This document shows positions 15,006 to 23,091 of a DNA stretch of 33,120 bases, one piece after another (position 1 is the stretch's first letter; each line of letters opens with the position of its first letter). Source of the DNA: Actinomycetota bacterium (GTDB lineage: Bacteria; Actinomycetota; Thermoleophilia; Gaiellales; Gaiellaceae); the NCBI GenBank assembly GCA_003134505.1, contig PLBK01000047.1, positions 133,358 through 166,477 on the forward strand, given 5' to 3'. The translations under genes and the position numbers were made by a program. The notes under the pieces were generated by a model. It did no database searches. It was not told the origin of the DNA and saw only the letters and a list, made by a program, of their open reading frames with translations.

Positions 15006-16253
15006 CTAGCCGCCGGCCTTGAACTTCGACCAGGCGTTCTGCCAGAGCACCTCGCCGGCGATCGTCAACGGCAGCAACGTCCGGTCGTGCCTGAACTCCT
15101 CTTCCCGGACGATGGTGGACGCCAGGCTCTTCGGCACGTACCCCTGGGCGATCAGCGACTGCGGGTCGAGGCTCTTCTGCGGAGGCACGTAGCCGAGGAA
15201 GCTGAAGTTCTCGAGCGCGTGCTTCCGGTCGAGCAGGAAGTTGAGGAAATGGTGCGCCAGGACCGGCCGCTTCGCGGTGCGCAGCACCGTGATGATGTCG
15301 TTCCCGATCATCCCGCCCTGCTGCGGCCGCCAGAAGCCGACCACGTCCACCGGAACGCCTTTCGGCATGTAGGCGGCGGAGGTGGCCATGTCCCCGGAGT
15401 AGGCCTGGGTGATCCACGTCGCTCCCGACGGGATGTCCTGGTAGTCGGTCTGGTTGACCTTGACGTTGACGAGCCTGGTCAGCTGGGAGAGGTCGGCGCC
15501 GGCCCGATTGACGAGCGCGGGGCTCTCGGTGTTCACGTCGACGACCCGACGGCGGAGCAGCGCCATCCCGAGCGCCTCCCGCAGGTCGTCGATCACGGCC
15601 ACCTTGCCCGAGCTCCGGGGCGTCTGCCAGAAGATGTCGTAGGGGTTCGCGAAGGTCGTCGGTGCCTTGACCTTGTCGCGCCGCCACGCGATGCCCGTGG
15701 TGTAGACGACGTAGGGCACCGTGTAGCGTGAGCCGACGTCGTAGTACGGGCTGGCGAGCGACGGCCAGACGTTCGCTTGCAGGTTGGGCAGATAGCGATG
15801 GTTGAGCGGTTGGATCAGCTTGCCGGCGACGACCTTGCCGAGATATTCGACGGTCGCGAACCAGACGTCGAAGCGCACGGCCCCCGTCGTCAGCTTCGAG
15901 AGCGCCTCCTCCTCGTTCTCGAAGCTCGTGACGGTGACCTTGACGTTGTAGTGCTGCTCGAACTCCTTCACGACCTTCGGGTTGATGTAGGCGCTCCAGG
16001 TGAAGACCTCGAGCGGGCCCTTCTCCGGGCTCCTGCCCGAGGCGATCGGCTCGTTGCCGTGGTAGATCGGCAACGTGACCGGGTGGTCGCGCCGTGCGAG
16101 CGGGATGCCGCCGGGGCCGAGTGGCACGCCTGCGCGCCGGGCGAGCGGCATGCCTGCTCGCAGCGACGCCTTCGCCCCGGGCACGGCCGCGAACGCACCG
16201 GCGGCGGAGAGAAGGAACCGCCGCCTCGTCGACCTGCGCTCGCGGGGATGCAT
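15006..16253 (-). CDS. potD: Spermidine/putrescine-type substrate-binding protein with Tat-like signal
   Basis: The 415-residue protein starts at ATG 16253 with RRSTRRRFLLSAAGAFAAVPG, a twin-arginine-type export signal. After an unusually Arg/Pro/Gly-rich stretch (residues ~30-75) the mature domain begins with FTWSAYINPKVVKEFEQ, the PotD/PotF start of the periplasmic-binding fold. Family landmarks include DVWFATVEYLGKVV, the VPYVVYTTGIAWRRDKV segment, and YSGDMATSAAYMP in the ligand cleft. The open frame reaches further upstream to 16415 but lacks a signal there, so the inner ATG is preferred. The coding strand has CACTAT six bases before the ATG, which would suit leaderless transcription. 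First gene of the potDBCA-exporter operon. Confidence 0.9.
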   Translation of the reverse strand: MHPRERRSTRRRFLLSAAGAFAAVPGAKASLRAGMPLARRAGVPLGPGGIPLARRDHPVTLPIYHGNEPIASGRSPEKGPLEVFTWSAYINPKVVKEFEQHYNVKVTVTSFENEEEALSKLTTGAVRFDVWFATVEYLGKVVAGKLIQPLNHRYLPNLQANVWPSLASPYYDVGSRYTVPYVVYTTGIAWRRDKVKAPTTFANPYDIFWQTPRSSGKVAVIDDLREALGMALLRRRVVDVNTESPALVNRAGADLSQLTRLVNVKVNQTDYQDIPSGATWITQAYSGDMATSAAYMPKGVPVDVVGFWRPQQGGMIGNDIITVLRTAKRPVLAHHFLNFLLDRKHALENFSFLGYVPPQKSLDPQSLIAQGYVPKSLASTIVREEEFRHDRTLLPLTIAGEVLWQNAWSKFKAGG

Positions 16254-16303
16254 CGCAGGATAGTGACGCACCGGGTCGCGTCGCGAGCAGCCAACGCGAG
16301 GCG

Positions 16304-16373
16304 CCGGACGAGCGAGAGCTCGTCTCTCGGCCGGGAGACCGGACGAGCGAGAGCTCGTCTCTCGGCCGGGAGA
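16304..16373 (+). repeat. Two perfect 35-bp tandem repeats with GAGA-capped hairpins
   Basis: The units 16304-16338 and 16339-16373 are identical. Each contains GACGAGC-GAGA-GCTCGTC, a 7-bp stem with a GNRA-type tetraloop on the + strand, and a partly palindromic TCTCGGCCGGGAGA. The block sits in the 160-bp divergent gap between potD (minus) and the channel gene (plus). It could be a duplicated operator or a structured 5' leader for the channel. A TAGGAT at 16387-16392 is the best -10 candidate for the channel gene. Confidence 0.85.
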
Positions 16374-16413
16374 TCGGCTCAGCTCATAGGATCCGCGGGC
16401 CTCACCGGCCCTC

Positions 16414-18312
16414 ATGAGAACGGCGACCCTCAGAGAACGTCTTCGCTACGCCTTCGACAACACGATGTCGAAGGGCACGCGCGCGCTCGTCGCGTGGCTC
16501 GGGCTCGCCACGGTCGTCCTGATCGGCATCTTCTCGGCCATCGTCCTCCTCTCGGGGCTCGCGCCGAAGAACAGCGCAGGCCACCACGTGGGCGTCATCC
16601 GCCAGCTCTACCTGACGCTGCTGCACACGCTCGACCCCGGCACGATCGGCAACGACGTCGGAGGCTGGACGTTCCTCGTCCTGATGCTGCTCGTCACGCT
16701 CGGCGGCATCTTCATCGTCAGCGCGCTGATCGGCGTGATCGCCACCGGTCTCGACGCCAAGCTCGAGGACCTGCGCAAGGGGCGTTCCTTCGTCGTGGAG
16801 CAGGGGCACACGCTCATCCTCGACTGGTCGGATTCCATCTTCACCATCCTCTCCGAGCTCGCCATCGCCAACGAGAGCGAGCGCCGGCCCGTGGCGGTCG
16901 TCCTGGCCGAGCAGGACAAGGTCGAGATGGAGGACGCGATCCGCCAGCGCTGCGGCGACCTGGGCAAGACCCGCGTCGTCTGCCGCCGGGGCAGCCCGAT
17001 CGACCTGACCGACGTGGCCATGGTCAATCCGCAGGGCGCCCGCTCGATCATCGTCCTCTCGGGCGGGGCCGACCACGCCGACGCCGAGGTGATCAAGACG
17101 GTGCTTGCGCTCACGCACGCGCCCGACCGCCGGCCCGAGCCCTACACCATCGTCGCCGAGATCCGGGACGCCTCCAACCTCGAGGCCGCGCGGCTCGTCG
17201 GCGGCAGCGAGGCCGTGCTCATCGACCGCGGCGACACCATCTCGAGGCTGCTCGTCCAGGCCTCGCGGCAGTCGGGCCTCTCGCTCGTCTACACGGAGCT
17301 GCTCGACTTCGGCGGCGACGAGATCTACTTCCACGAGAACCCTGCGCTCGCCGGGCGGACGTTCGGCGAGGCGCTCTTCGCCTACGAGACGTGCTCGGTG
17401 ATCGGCCTGGCCACCGAGGCCGGGGTGAAGCTGAATCCGCCGCCGGAGACCGTCCTCGCGGCGGGCGATCGCGTCGTGGTCATCGCCGAGGACGACTCGG
17501 TGCTCGCGACCGCGCCGACCAGCCGCGGAACCGTGGACGACGACGCGATCGTGGCGGCGCCGCCGGCCGACGACCGGCCGAGGCCGGTGCTGATCCTCGG
17601 GTGGAACTCCCGCTCGCCGATCATCGTCAGGGAGCTCGGCGAGTACCTCGCCGCGGGCTCGACCGTGACGATCGCGGCCGATTCGGGCGGGCCTGAGCAG
17701 ACGCTCGCCGGCCGAGCGCCGAACGGGTTGACGGTGACGTTCGAGCCGGGGGACACGACCGACCGGCGGACGCTGGAATCGCTCCGGCCGGGCAGCTACG
17801 ACAGCGTCATCGTCTCCTGCTACGAGGGCGAGGTCGACGCGCAGCGCGCCGATGCCCGCACCCTCGTCACGCTGCTCCATCTGCGCGACATCGCGAGCCG
17901 CGACGGCGCGACCTTCACGATCGTGAGCGAGATGCTCGACGATCGCAACCGTCAGCTCGCCCAGGTGACCAAGGTCGACGACGTGATCGTCAGCGAGAAG
18001 CTGGTCGCGCTCATGATCGCCCAGATCTCCGAGAACCGGCAGCTCGCGCCGGTGTTCGAGGACCTGCTCGGCGCCGAGGGATCGGAGATCTACCTGAAGC
18101 CCGCGACGGATTACGTGAAGGCCGGGCAGGCCACCGATTTCGCCACCGTCGTCGAGGCGTCGCGCCGCCGGCGCGAGGTGGCGATCGGCTACCGCCGGGT
18201 CGCGGAGGCCGGCGACGCGGCGCGGGGCTTCGGGGTGGTCGTCAATCCTCCGAAGTCGACGCAGGTCGCGCTGGTGGACGGCGACCGGGTGATCGTCCTG
18301 GCCGAGAGCTGA
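16414..18312 (+). CDS. CASTOR/POLLUX-like ion channel protein
   Basis: The 632-residue protein resembles bacterial relatives of plant CASTOR/POLLUX/SYM8 channels. It has an N-terminal membrane helix at about residues 24-47 (VAWLGLATVVLIGIFSAIVL), a short pore-like loop (LTLLHTLDPGTIGND) and a second helix near 86-112. A long cytosolic part follows with two RCK-like Rossmann units. The first begins HTLILDWSDSIFTILSEL and includes VVCRRGSPIDLTDVAMVNP. The second begins PVLILGWNSRSPIIVRELG near residue 390. RCK domains gate channels in response to ions or nucleotides. The pore lacks the potassium filter TVGYG. Length fits the family. It is divergent from potD across a 35-bp tandem repeat. Ion specificity is unknown. 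Confidence 0.88.
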   Translation: MRTATLRERLRYAFDNTMSKGTRALVAWLGLATVVLIGIFSAIVLLSGLAPKNSAGHHVGVIRQLYLTLLHTLDPGTIGNDVGGWTFLVLMLLVTLGGIFIVSALIGVIATGLDAKLEDLRKGRSFVVEQGHTLILDWSDSIFTILSELAIANESERRPVAVVLAEQDKVEMEDAIRQRCGDLGKTRVVCRRGSPIDLTDVAMVNPQGARSIIVLSGGADHADAEVIKTVLALTHAPDRRPEPYTIVAEIRDASNLEAARLVGGSEAVLIDRGDTISRLLVQASRQSGLSLVYTELLDFGGDEIYFHENPALAGRTFGEALFAYETCSVIGLATEAGVKLNPPPETVLAAGDRVVVIAEDDSVLATAPTSRGTVDDDAIVAAPPADDRPRPVLILGWNSRSPIIVRELGEYLAAGSTVTIAADSGGPEQTLAGRAPNGLTVTFEPGDTTDRRTLESLRPGSYDSVIVSCYEGEVDAQRADARTLVTLLHLRDIASRDGATFTIVSEMLDDRNRQLAQVTKVDDVIVSEKLVALMIAQISENRQLAPVFEDLLGAEGSEIYLKPATDYVKAGQATDFATVVEASRRRREVAIGYRRVAEAGDAARGFGVVVNPPKSTQVALVDGDRVIVLAES

Positions 18313-18348
18313 TCGGCCGGAGCGGCGCCCGCATGGGATGATCCGCCC

Positions 18349-19170
18349 GTGGCTGAGGCTCCGCTCGCAGGTATCCGCGTCGTCACCGTGGCCGTCAACT
18401 TGCCGGGCCCGGCGGCGGCCGCGCGGCTGGCGGAGCTCGGCGCGTCGGTGACCAAGGTCGAGCCCCCGGAGGGCGATCCTGTCGCCGCGATCAGCCCGCC
18501 GCTGTACGAGCGCCTCACTGCAGGCCAGACGATCGTGCGGCTGGACCTGAAGGAGCCGGCCGCGCGGGAGCGGCTCGACGAGCTGCTCGCGGACGCCGAC
18601 GTGCTGCTCACCTCCAGCCGCCCCTCGGCGCTCGCCCGCATGGGGCTGTCCTGGACGGAGCTCGAGCCGCGCTTTCCCCGTCTCGTGCAGGTCGCGATCG
18701 TCGGCCACCCCGCGCCCGGCCAGGAGCAGCCGGGTCATGACCTCACCTACGTCGGGCGGTACGGCCTGCTCTCCCCGCCGGAGCTGCCGCGAACGCTCGT
18801 CGCCGACCTCGGCGGGGCCGAGCGCGCGGTCACGGCGGCCGTCGCGCTCCTGCTCGCGCGCGAAGCGGACGGCACCGAGCGCTACGCCGAGGTGGCGCTC
18901 GCCGACAGCGCAGCCTTTTTCGCCCTCCCCTGGACGTACGGCCTCACGGCGAGCGGCGGGCCTCTCGGCGGCGGCTCGCCGTTCTACCGGCTCTACGAGG
19001 CCCGCGGCGGCTGGGTCGGCGTGGCGGCGCTCGAGCCGCGCTTCCGCGAGCGGCTCGTCGCCGAGCTGGGGGGCGAGCCGACCGGCGAGACGTTCAGCGA
19101 TCGGACACCGGCCGAGTGGGAGAGCTGGGCCGGCGAGCGCGATCTCCCGATCGCGGCGGTCGTGGGCTGA
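18349..19170 (+). CDS. Short class III CoA-transferase (CaiB/BaiF family)
   Basis: Class III CoA-transferases move CoA between carboxylic acids through an aspartyl intermediate. The 273-residue protein keeps the family N-terminus (LAGIRVVTVAVNLPGPAAA, then LAELGASVTKVEPPEGD). The nucleophile segment GHDLTYVGRYG places the catalytic Asp at about residue 131. SPFYRLYEARGGWVGVAALEP matches the later conserved block. Typical members have 380-440 residues, so about 110 are missing, mostly from the second half. Several actinobacterial homologues are similarly short. GTG 18349 is the start. The SDR gene follows 11 bp later, suggesting a joint acyl-CoA or alcohol pathway. Confidence 0.88.
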   Translation: MAEAPLAGIRVVTVAVNLPGPAAAARLAELGASVTKVEPPEGDPVAAISPPLYERLTAGQTIVRLDLKEPAARERLDELLADADVLLTSSRPSALARMGLSWTELEPRFPRLVQVAIVGHPAPGQEQPGHDLTYVGRYGLLSPPELPRTLVADLGGAERAVTAAVALLLAREADGTERYAEVALADSAAFFALPWTYGLTASGGPLGGGSPFYRLYEARGGWVGVAALEPRFRERLVAELGGEPTGETFSDRTPAEWESWAGERDLPIAAVVG

Positions 19171-19181
19171 GGCGGCGGGAG

Positions 19182-19958
19182 ATGCGCGTTCAGGAGCTGT
19201 TCGACCTCACCGGCAAGGTCGCCATCGTCACCGGCGGCGGGACCGGGCTCGGCCGCCAGATGGCGGAGGCACTCGCGGAGTCCGGCGCCGACGTCGTCCT
19301 CTGCGCCCGCAAGGCGGAGCGCTGCGAGCAGGCGGCGGCCGAGCTCTCGCAGCTGGGCGTCCGCGCGCTCGGGCTCGGCTGCGACATCCGCAAGCCGGCC
19401 GAGGTCGAAGAGGTCGTCCGGCGCACCGTCGACGAGCTCGGCCGCGTCGACATCCTCGTCAACAACTCGGGCACGTCGTGGGGCGCGCCGCCCGAGGACG
19501 TCCCGCTCGAGGGCTGGCAGAAGGTGATCGACGTCAACCTGACGGGCGCGTTCCTGTTCGCGCAGAGCGTCGGGCGCGTGCTGATCGCGCAGGGCGAGGG
19601 CGGCAAGATCGTCAACATCGCCTCCGTCGCGGCGTTCCGCGGTGCCCCGCAGGAGGCGATGAACGCGATCGCCTACAACGCGAGCAAGGGCGGGGTCGTC
19701 GGGCTGACGATCGACCTGGCCGTCAAGTGGGCTCAGCACCGGATCAACGTGAACGCGATCGCGCCGGGCTGGTTCCCGACCGATCTCTCCGGCAGCACGC
19801 TCGAGGCAGGGGGCGACCTCCTGCTCGGCGGCGTTCCGCTCGGACGCTACGGCGGCCCGGACGACCTCAAGGGCGCGATCGTCTTCCTCGCCTCGGCCGC
19901 CTCGGACTACGTCACGGGCACGACGCTGGTCGTCGACGGCGGCCAGATGGCGTCGTAA
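19182..19958 (+). CDS. Short-chain dehydrogenase/reductase
   Basis: The 258-residue protein is a classical SDR. It has the cofactor motif TGGGTGLG (residues 17-24), NNSG near 94 and the catalytic set Ser148 (VNIASVAA) with Tyr165 and Lys169 (YNASK). The C-terminus ends in TTLVVDGGQMAS, the usual SDR finish. The opening LFDLTGKVAIVTGGG resembles gluconate 5-dehydrogenase-type or 3-oxoacyl-ACP-reductase-type members. The substrate is not certain. It begins 11 bp after the CoA-transferase gene. Confidence 0.93.
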   Translation: MRVQELFDLTGKVAIVTGGGTGLGRQMAEALAESGADVVLCARKAERCEQAAAELSQLGVRALGLGCDIRKPAEVEEVVRRTVDELGRVDILVNNSGTSWGAPPEDVPLEGWQKVIDVNLTGAFLFAQSVGRVLIAQGEGGKIVNIASVAAFRGAPQEAMNAIAYNASKGGVVGLTIDLAVKWAQHRINVNAIAPGWFPTDLSGSTLEAGGDLLLGGVPLGRYGGPDDLKGAIVFLASAASDYVTGTTLVVDGGQMAS

Positions 19959-20005
19959 CCGTTCCTTTACCCCGGAGGCCGCAGCCCGCCCGTACACTCG
20001 CAGCG

Positions 20006-20788
20006 TTGGGGGGACGTGAGCGGATCGAGCGCGCCTACCGGCGCCACCACGAGCAGAGCCGCAGCGAAGGGTTCGTCTTCTGTGGCCCGGACAGGGCCCC
20101 GCTCTTCCGTGACTGGATCGGAGGCCCGGGGCTGCGTGTGCTCGACCTCGGCTGCCGGGACGGGGCACTCGCCGACGTGTACCTCGAGGGCAACACCGTC
20201 GTCGGCGTCGACGCCGACCGGGCCGCGCTCGCGCGTGCCGCCGAGCGCGGGATCGAAACATTGTGGGCCGACCTCGAAGAGCCGCTTCCGTTCGAGGACG
20301 GGTCGTTCGACGTCGTGGTTGCCGGCGAAGTGCTCGAGCACCTGCGTCTGCCGGAGCGGGCGCTCGCCGAAGTCAGCCGCGTGCTCCGCCCGGGCGGGCT
20401 GCTGGTCGGCTCGGTGCCGAACTGCTTCCGGCTGAAGACGCGTCTTCGCTTCCTGTTCGGCCGGCCGCCCGAGAGCGACCCGACGCTCCTGCACATGTTC
20501 GGCCCGGCCGCGACGTCCCGACTGCTCGAGCCCTTCGACGAGGTGGAGGTCCGCTGCATCGCCGGCAGGCTGGTGCGTCTGAGCGGACGGCTGTTCGCGA
20601 ACGACATCGCGTTCCGCGCGAGGAAGCCGGCGCTCGGCTCGCGCCCGGCTCGGTCCCCGAGGCACGGCGCGTTCAGGCGCAGTCGCACGCGCGTCGTTGT
20701 CCTGCTCCTGGCGGCGATGACCGTCCTGTTCCTGGTCTTCGCCGTGCTGCCCGAGGAGCTGCACGACTGGCCCTACAACGTGTTCTAG
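20006..20788 (+). CDS. Class I SAM-dependent methyltransferase with C-terminal membrane anchor
   Basis: The 260-residue protein has the SAM-binding motif VLDLGCRDG near residue 45, VVGVDAD (motif II) near 65, PFEDGSFDVVVAGEVLEHL (motif IV) and RVLRPGGLLVGSVPN (post-motif). This is the methyltransferase type 11 layout. The last ~30 residues form a hydrophobic helix (VVVLLLAAMTVLFLVFAVL) preceded by arginines, so the enzyme is probably tethered to the inner face of the membrane. No ATG or GTG fits. TTG 20006 is the best start, with TACACT at 19993-19998 possibly acting as -10 of an almost leaderless transcript. The target is unknown. The 3' end overlaps the convergent oxidoreductase by 4 bp. 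Confidence 0.82.
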   Translation: MGGRERIERAYRRHHEQSRSEGFVFCGPDRAPLFRDWIGGPGLRVLDLGCRDGALADVYLEGNTVVGVDADRAALARAAERGIETLWADLEEPLPFEDGSFDVVVAGEVLEHLRLPERALAEVSRVLRPGGLLVGSVPNCFRLKTRLRFLFGRPPESDPTLLHMFGPAATSRLLEPFDEVEVRCIAGRLVRLSGRLFANDIAFRARKPALGSRPARSPRHGAFRRSRTRVVVLLLAAMTVLFLVFAVLPEELHDWPYNVF

Positions 20789-21732
20789 CCGGCGATCGCC
20801 CGCTCGAGCAGCGGCTTGACCTCGCCGATCAGCCGCTCGAGCGTCTCGCGGTCATAAGGCGCCGGCACGTCGAAGTACACGTGGTGGAAGCCTAGCTCGA
20901 CCTGCGGGACGAGCCGCTCCGCGATCATCTCGGCCGTCCCGACCGGCCCGCTGAAGTCCGGCAGGCCGTTCTGCTCCGCGATCGCCTGAGCCGCCTGCTC
21001 CGCCTCCTCGACGGTGTCGCGGATCACGACCGAGCCGCCCTGCAGCGTCCGCTCGATCTCGGACTGGTCGCGGCCGACCTCCTCGCACCAGCGCCGCAGC
21101 ACCTCGTCCTTGTGGCGCACGCGCTCGAGGTCGCCGCCGGTGTTCCACGCGTCGGCGAAGCGCGCGACGGTCGCGAGCGTCTTCCGCTCGCCCGAGCCGC
21201 CGATCAGGATCGGCAGGCGGCGCTGGAGCGGCGGGGGATTGTTGCGGACGCCGGTCGCCTGGTAGAAGCGGCCGCGCGCGCTCGTCTCCTCGCCGTCGAG
21301 CATCCCGCGCATCAGCTCGACGGCCTCGTCGAACCAGTTCAGCCGCTCGCCGGGGCTCGAACCGAACGGGATCCCGAACGCCGTGTGCTCGGTCTCGAAC
21401 CACGCGCCGCCGATGCCGAGGTAGGCGCGGCCCCCGCTGACGTGGTCGAGCGTCGTAGCCATCTTGGCCACGAGCGCCGGGTTGCGGAAGGTGTTGGCGC
21501 CGACCATCAGGCCGAGCGTCACGCGCTTCGTCAGCGCGGCCCAGGCGGCGAGCGTCAGGTAGCCCTCGAACATCGGCCCGTCGGGATCGCCGACGATCGG
21601 GTAGAGGTGATCCCACGTCCACAGCGAGTCGTAGCCGAGCTCGTCCGCGAGCACGCCCACGTCGCGCAGCGCGGGCCAGTCGGTGTACTGGTTCCACGCC
21701 AGGACGCCCATCTTGAGCTGTGCCCCGTCCAC
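20785..21732 (-). CDS. LLM-class F420-dependent oxidoreductase
   Basis: The protein is a TIM-barrel flavin/F420 enzyme of the bacterial luciferase superfamily. It starts with KMGVLAWNQYTDWPAL, followed by GYDSLWTWDHL, AALTKRVTLGLMVGANTFRNPALVAKMATTLDHVSGGRAYLGIG (in pieces) and PILIGGSGERKTLATVARFADAWN. These match actinobacterial F420-dependent members. Its substrate cannot be read from sequence. GTG 21732 (315 residues) is preferred because AGGA lies 8 bases upstream; ATG 21711 is the alternative. Confidence 0.92.
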   Translation of the reverse strand: MDGAQLKMGVLAWNQYTDWPALRDVGVLADELGYDSLWTWDHLYPIVGDPDGPMFEGYLTLAAWAALTKRVTLGLMVGANTFRNPALVAKMATTLDHVSGGRAYLGIGGAWFETEHTAFGIPFGSSPGERLNWFDEAVELMRGMLDGEETSARGRFYQATGVRNNPPPLQRRLPILIGGSGERKTLATVARFADAWNTGGDLERVRHKDEVLRRWCEEVGRDQSEIERTLQGGSVVIRDTVEEAEQAAQAIAEQNGLPDFSGPVGTAEMIAERLVPQVELGFHHVYFDVPAPYDRETLERLIGEVKPLLERAIAG

Positions 21733-21829
21733 GGCGCTAATCCTACGCACGGAGGCATGTTTGCCCCGGCCCGGAACGCGGAACACCAGGGGTGCGGATA
21801 CCGTACGCGCCCTGGACGAGGAGGAACCG

Positions 21830-22180
21830 ATGAGCGCTCAACTCGACGTCGAGCACGAGGCCGGATGCGTCGTCACCATCAGCGGCGACGCCGATCTCTA
21901 CGCTGCCGCGAACGTCGAGCGGGAGCTCGTCCGCCTGGTCGACGAGGGCCGGCGGTCGATCGTCGTCGATCTGACCGACGCGACGTTCATCGACTCGACG
22001 ATGCTGCGCGTCCTCCTCAACGTGAGCAAGCGGCTGCGGCCGGGCGGGGGAGACCTGCTGCTCGTCTGCCAGGAGCACAACATCCGCAAGATCTTCGAGA
22101 TCACGCTGCTCGACCGCGTGTTCACGATCTTCGACTCGCGCGAGGCGGCGCTCGCCTTCCTCGAGGCGGGCGGGGTTTAG
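21830..22180 (+). CDS. STAS-domain anti-sigma factor antagonist (first copy)
   Basis: The 116-residue protein is a single STAS domain of the RsbV/SpoIIAA type. Such proteins, when unphosphorylated, bind the anti-sigma kinase and free the sigma factor. The phospho-acceptor motif is FIDSTML with Ser56. GDADLYAAANVERELVRLV and the C-terminal IFEITLLDRVFTIFDSREAAL complete the fold. A strong Shine-Dalgarno sequence (GAGGAGGAA, about 21818-21826) precedes ATG 21830. The open frame extends upstream, but only this start has such a site. It is followed by a paralogue. Confidence 0.93.
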   Translation: MSAQLDVEHEAGCVVTISGDADLYAAANVERELVRLVDEGRRSIVVDLTDATFIDSTMLRVLLNVSKRLRPGGGDLLLVCQEHNIRKIFEITLLDRVFTIFDSREAALAFLEAGGV

Positions 22181-22201
22181 AGCGGCCGGCGACCGGGGTA
22201 C
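22175..22201 (+). promoter_or_regulatory. SigB/SigF-type promoter for the second STAS gene
   Basis: GTTT (22175-22178), a 17-base spacer and GGGTAC (22196-22201) match the known GTTT-N-GGGTA consensus of the SigB/SigF group. The -35 overlaps the stop codon of the first STAS gene. The expected start site, near 22208, lies a few bases before GTG 22215. Confidence 0.55.
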
Positions 22202-22214
22202 TAGTGGCCCCGAT

Positions 22215-22607
22215 GTGGACGGATACTCCGCGACTCCCGCTGCCGTGAATTTCGCCCTCTCGAGCGAGCGCGTCGACGGCGGCGCCGACTACGTCGTCTC
22301 GCTCGGGGGCGAGGTCGACCTGTACACCGCGCCGGAGCTCAAGCAGGAGCTGCACCGGCTCGTCGGCGAAGGGGCGACGCGCCTGGTCGTCGACATGTCC
22401 GCGACGACGTTCATCGACTCGACGACGCTCGGCGTCCTGCTCAGCGTCGTCAAGCGCGTCAGGCCGGAGGGCGGCGCAGTCGTCCTCGTCTGTCCCGACA
22501 AGAACGTGAAGCGGATCTTCGAGATCACCCTGCTCGACCGCGTGTTCGCGATCGTGGACACGCGCGACGAAGCGCTCGCCGAGTTCGCCTCGTCGGCTTC
22601 GGCGTAG
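22215..22607 (+). CDS. STAS-domain anti-sigma factor antagonist (second copy)
   Basis: The 130-residue STAS protein is a paralogue of the preceding gene. GEVDLYTAPELKQELHRLV aligns with its partner, as does the phospho-site FIDSTTL with Ser69 and the C-terminal KRIFEITLLDRVFAIVDT. GTG 22215 gives ten extra N-terminal residues; GTG 22245 would start directly at the domain. The proposed promoter immediately upstream favours transcription separate from the first copy. It faces the sigma operon tail to tail across 19 bp. Confidence 0.9.
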   Translation: MDGYSATPAAVNFALSSERVDGGADYVVSLGGEVDLYTAPELKQELHRLVGEGATRLVVDMSATTFIDSTTLGVLLSVVKRVRPEGGAVVLVCPDKNVKRIFEITLLDRVFAIVDTRDEALAEFASSASA

Positions 22608-22626
22608 CGCCCTCTGGCGAGGCTGT

Positions 22627-23091
22627 CTACCCGGAGCCGTTCGGCCCGCCGGCGAGGCGCTTCACGAAGCTGATCCTCGTCCCGTGGCCGCCGGGGCCGG
22701 CGCCGATGGCGACCTCGTCGGCAACCGTGTGGATGATCGCGAGCCCCATCTCGTCCTCCCGCAGGCTCTCGTCGGGCACGACCGTGAGCCTGGGCACCGG
22801 CCGGTCGAAGCGGAAGCCCCGGCCGGCATCCGACACCTCGACGGCCAGCGAGTCGTCTCCGAGCTCGTAGCGGATGCTGACCAGGCCCGTGCCGTCGACG
22901 TACGCGTGGCGGACCGAGTTCGAGCAGGCCTCGGTGACGGCGAGCTTCAGATCGGCGAGCGTCTCGTCGTCGACCGGCCCGAGCTGGCAGAGCCCCGAGA
23001 GCACGAGCCGGCAGAGCGCGAGCCACTTCGGCTCGGCCGGAATGGTCAGGCAGACGACCCGGGAGCCGTCGCCGTCAGCGTTCCTCTGCAT
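22627..23091 (-). CDS. RsbW/SpoIIAB-like anti-sigma serine kinase (GHKL ATPase)
   Basis: The 154-residue protein has the GHKL ATP-binding boxes: N-box LAVTEACSNSVRHAY near residues 49-63, G1 EVSDAGRGF near 85 and G2 EMGLAIIHTVAD near 112. A GTRISFVKRL strand follows. Members bind their sigma factor and phosphorylate the STAS partner. ATG 23091 is preceded by GAGGAGGAAC and lies inside the 3' end of the sigma gene (17-bp overlap). The operon order is sigma then kinase; classical rsb operons place the kinase before sigma. Confidence 0.93.
   Translation of the reverse strand: MQRNADGDGSRVVCLTIPAEPKWLALCRLVLSGLCQLGPVDDETLADLKLAVTEACSNSVRHAYVDGTGLVSIRYELGDDSLAVEVSDAGRGFRFDRPVPRLTVVPDESLREDEMGLAIIHTVADEVAIGAGPGGHGTRISFVKRLAGGPNGSG

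Noticed and set aside
15006-16415. 469-residue extended PotD
   Set aside because: The upstream part runs through the 35-bp tandem repeats, and the export signal begins only at ATG 16253.
16402-18738. 778-codon minus-strand frame opposite the channel gene
   Set aside because: Composition is Arg/Asp/Ala/Leu shadow sequence with no motif, while the + strand product has a clear family match.
18737-20005. 683-codon frame as a possible fused methyltransferase
   Set aside because: The first ~420 codons are a shadow of the CoA-transferase and SDR genes. Only the part from 20006 encodes the methyltransferase.
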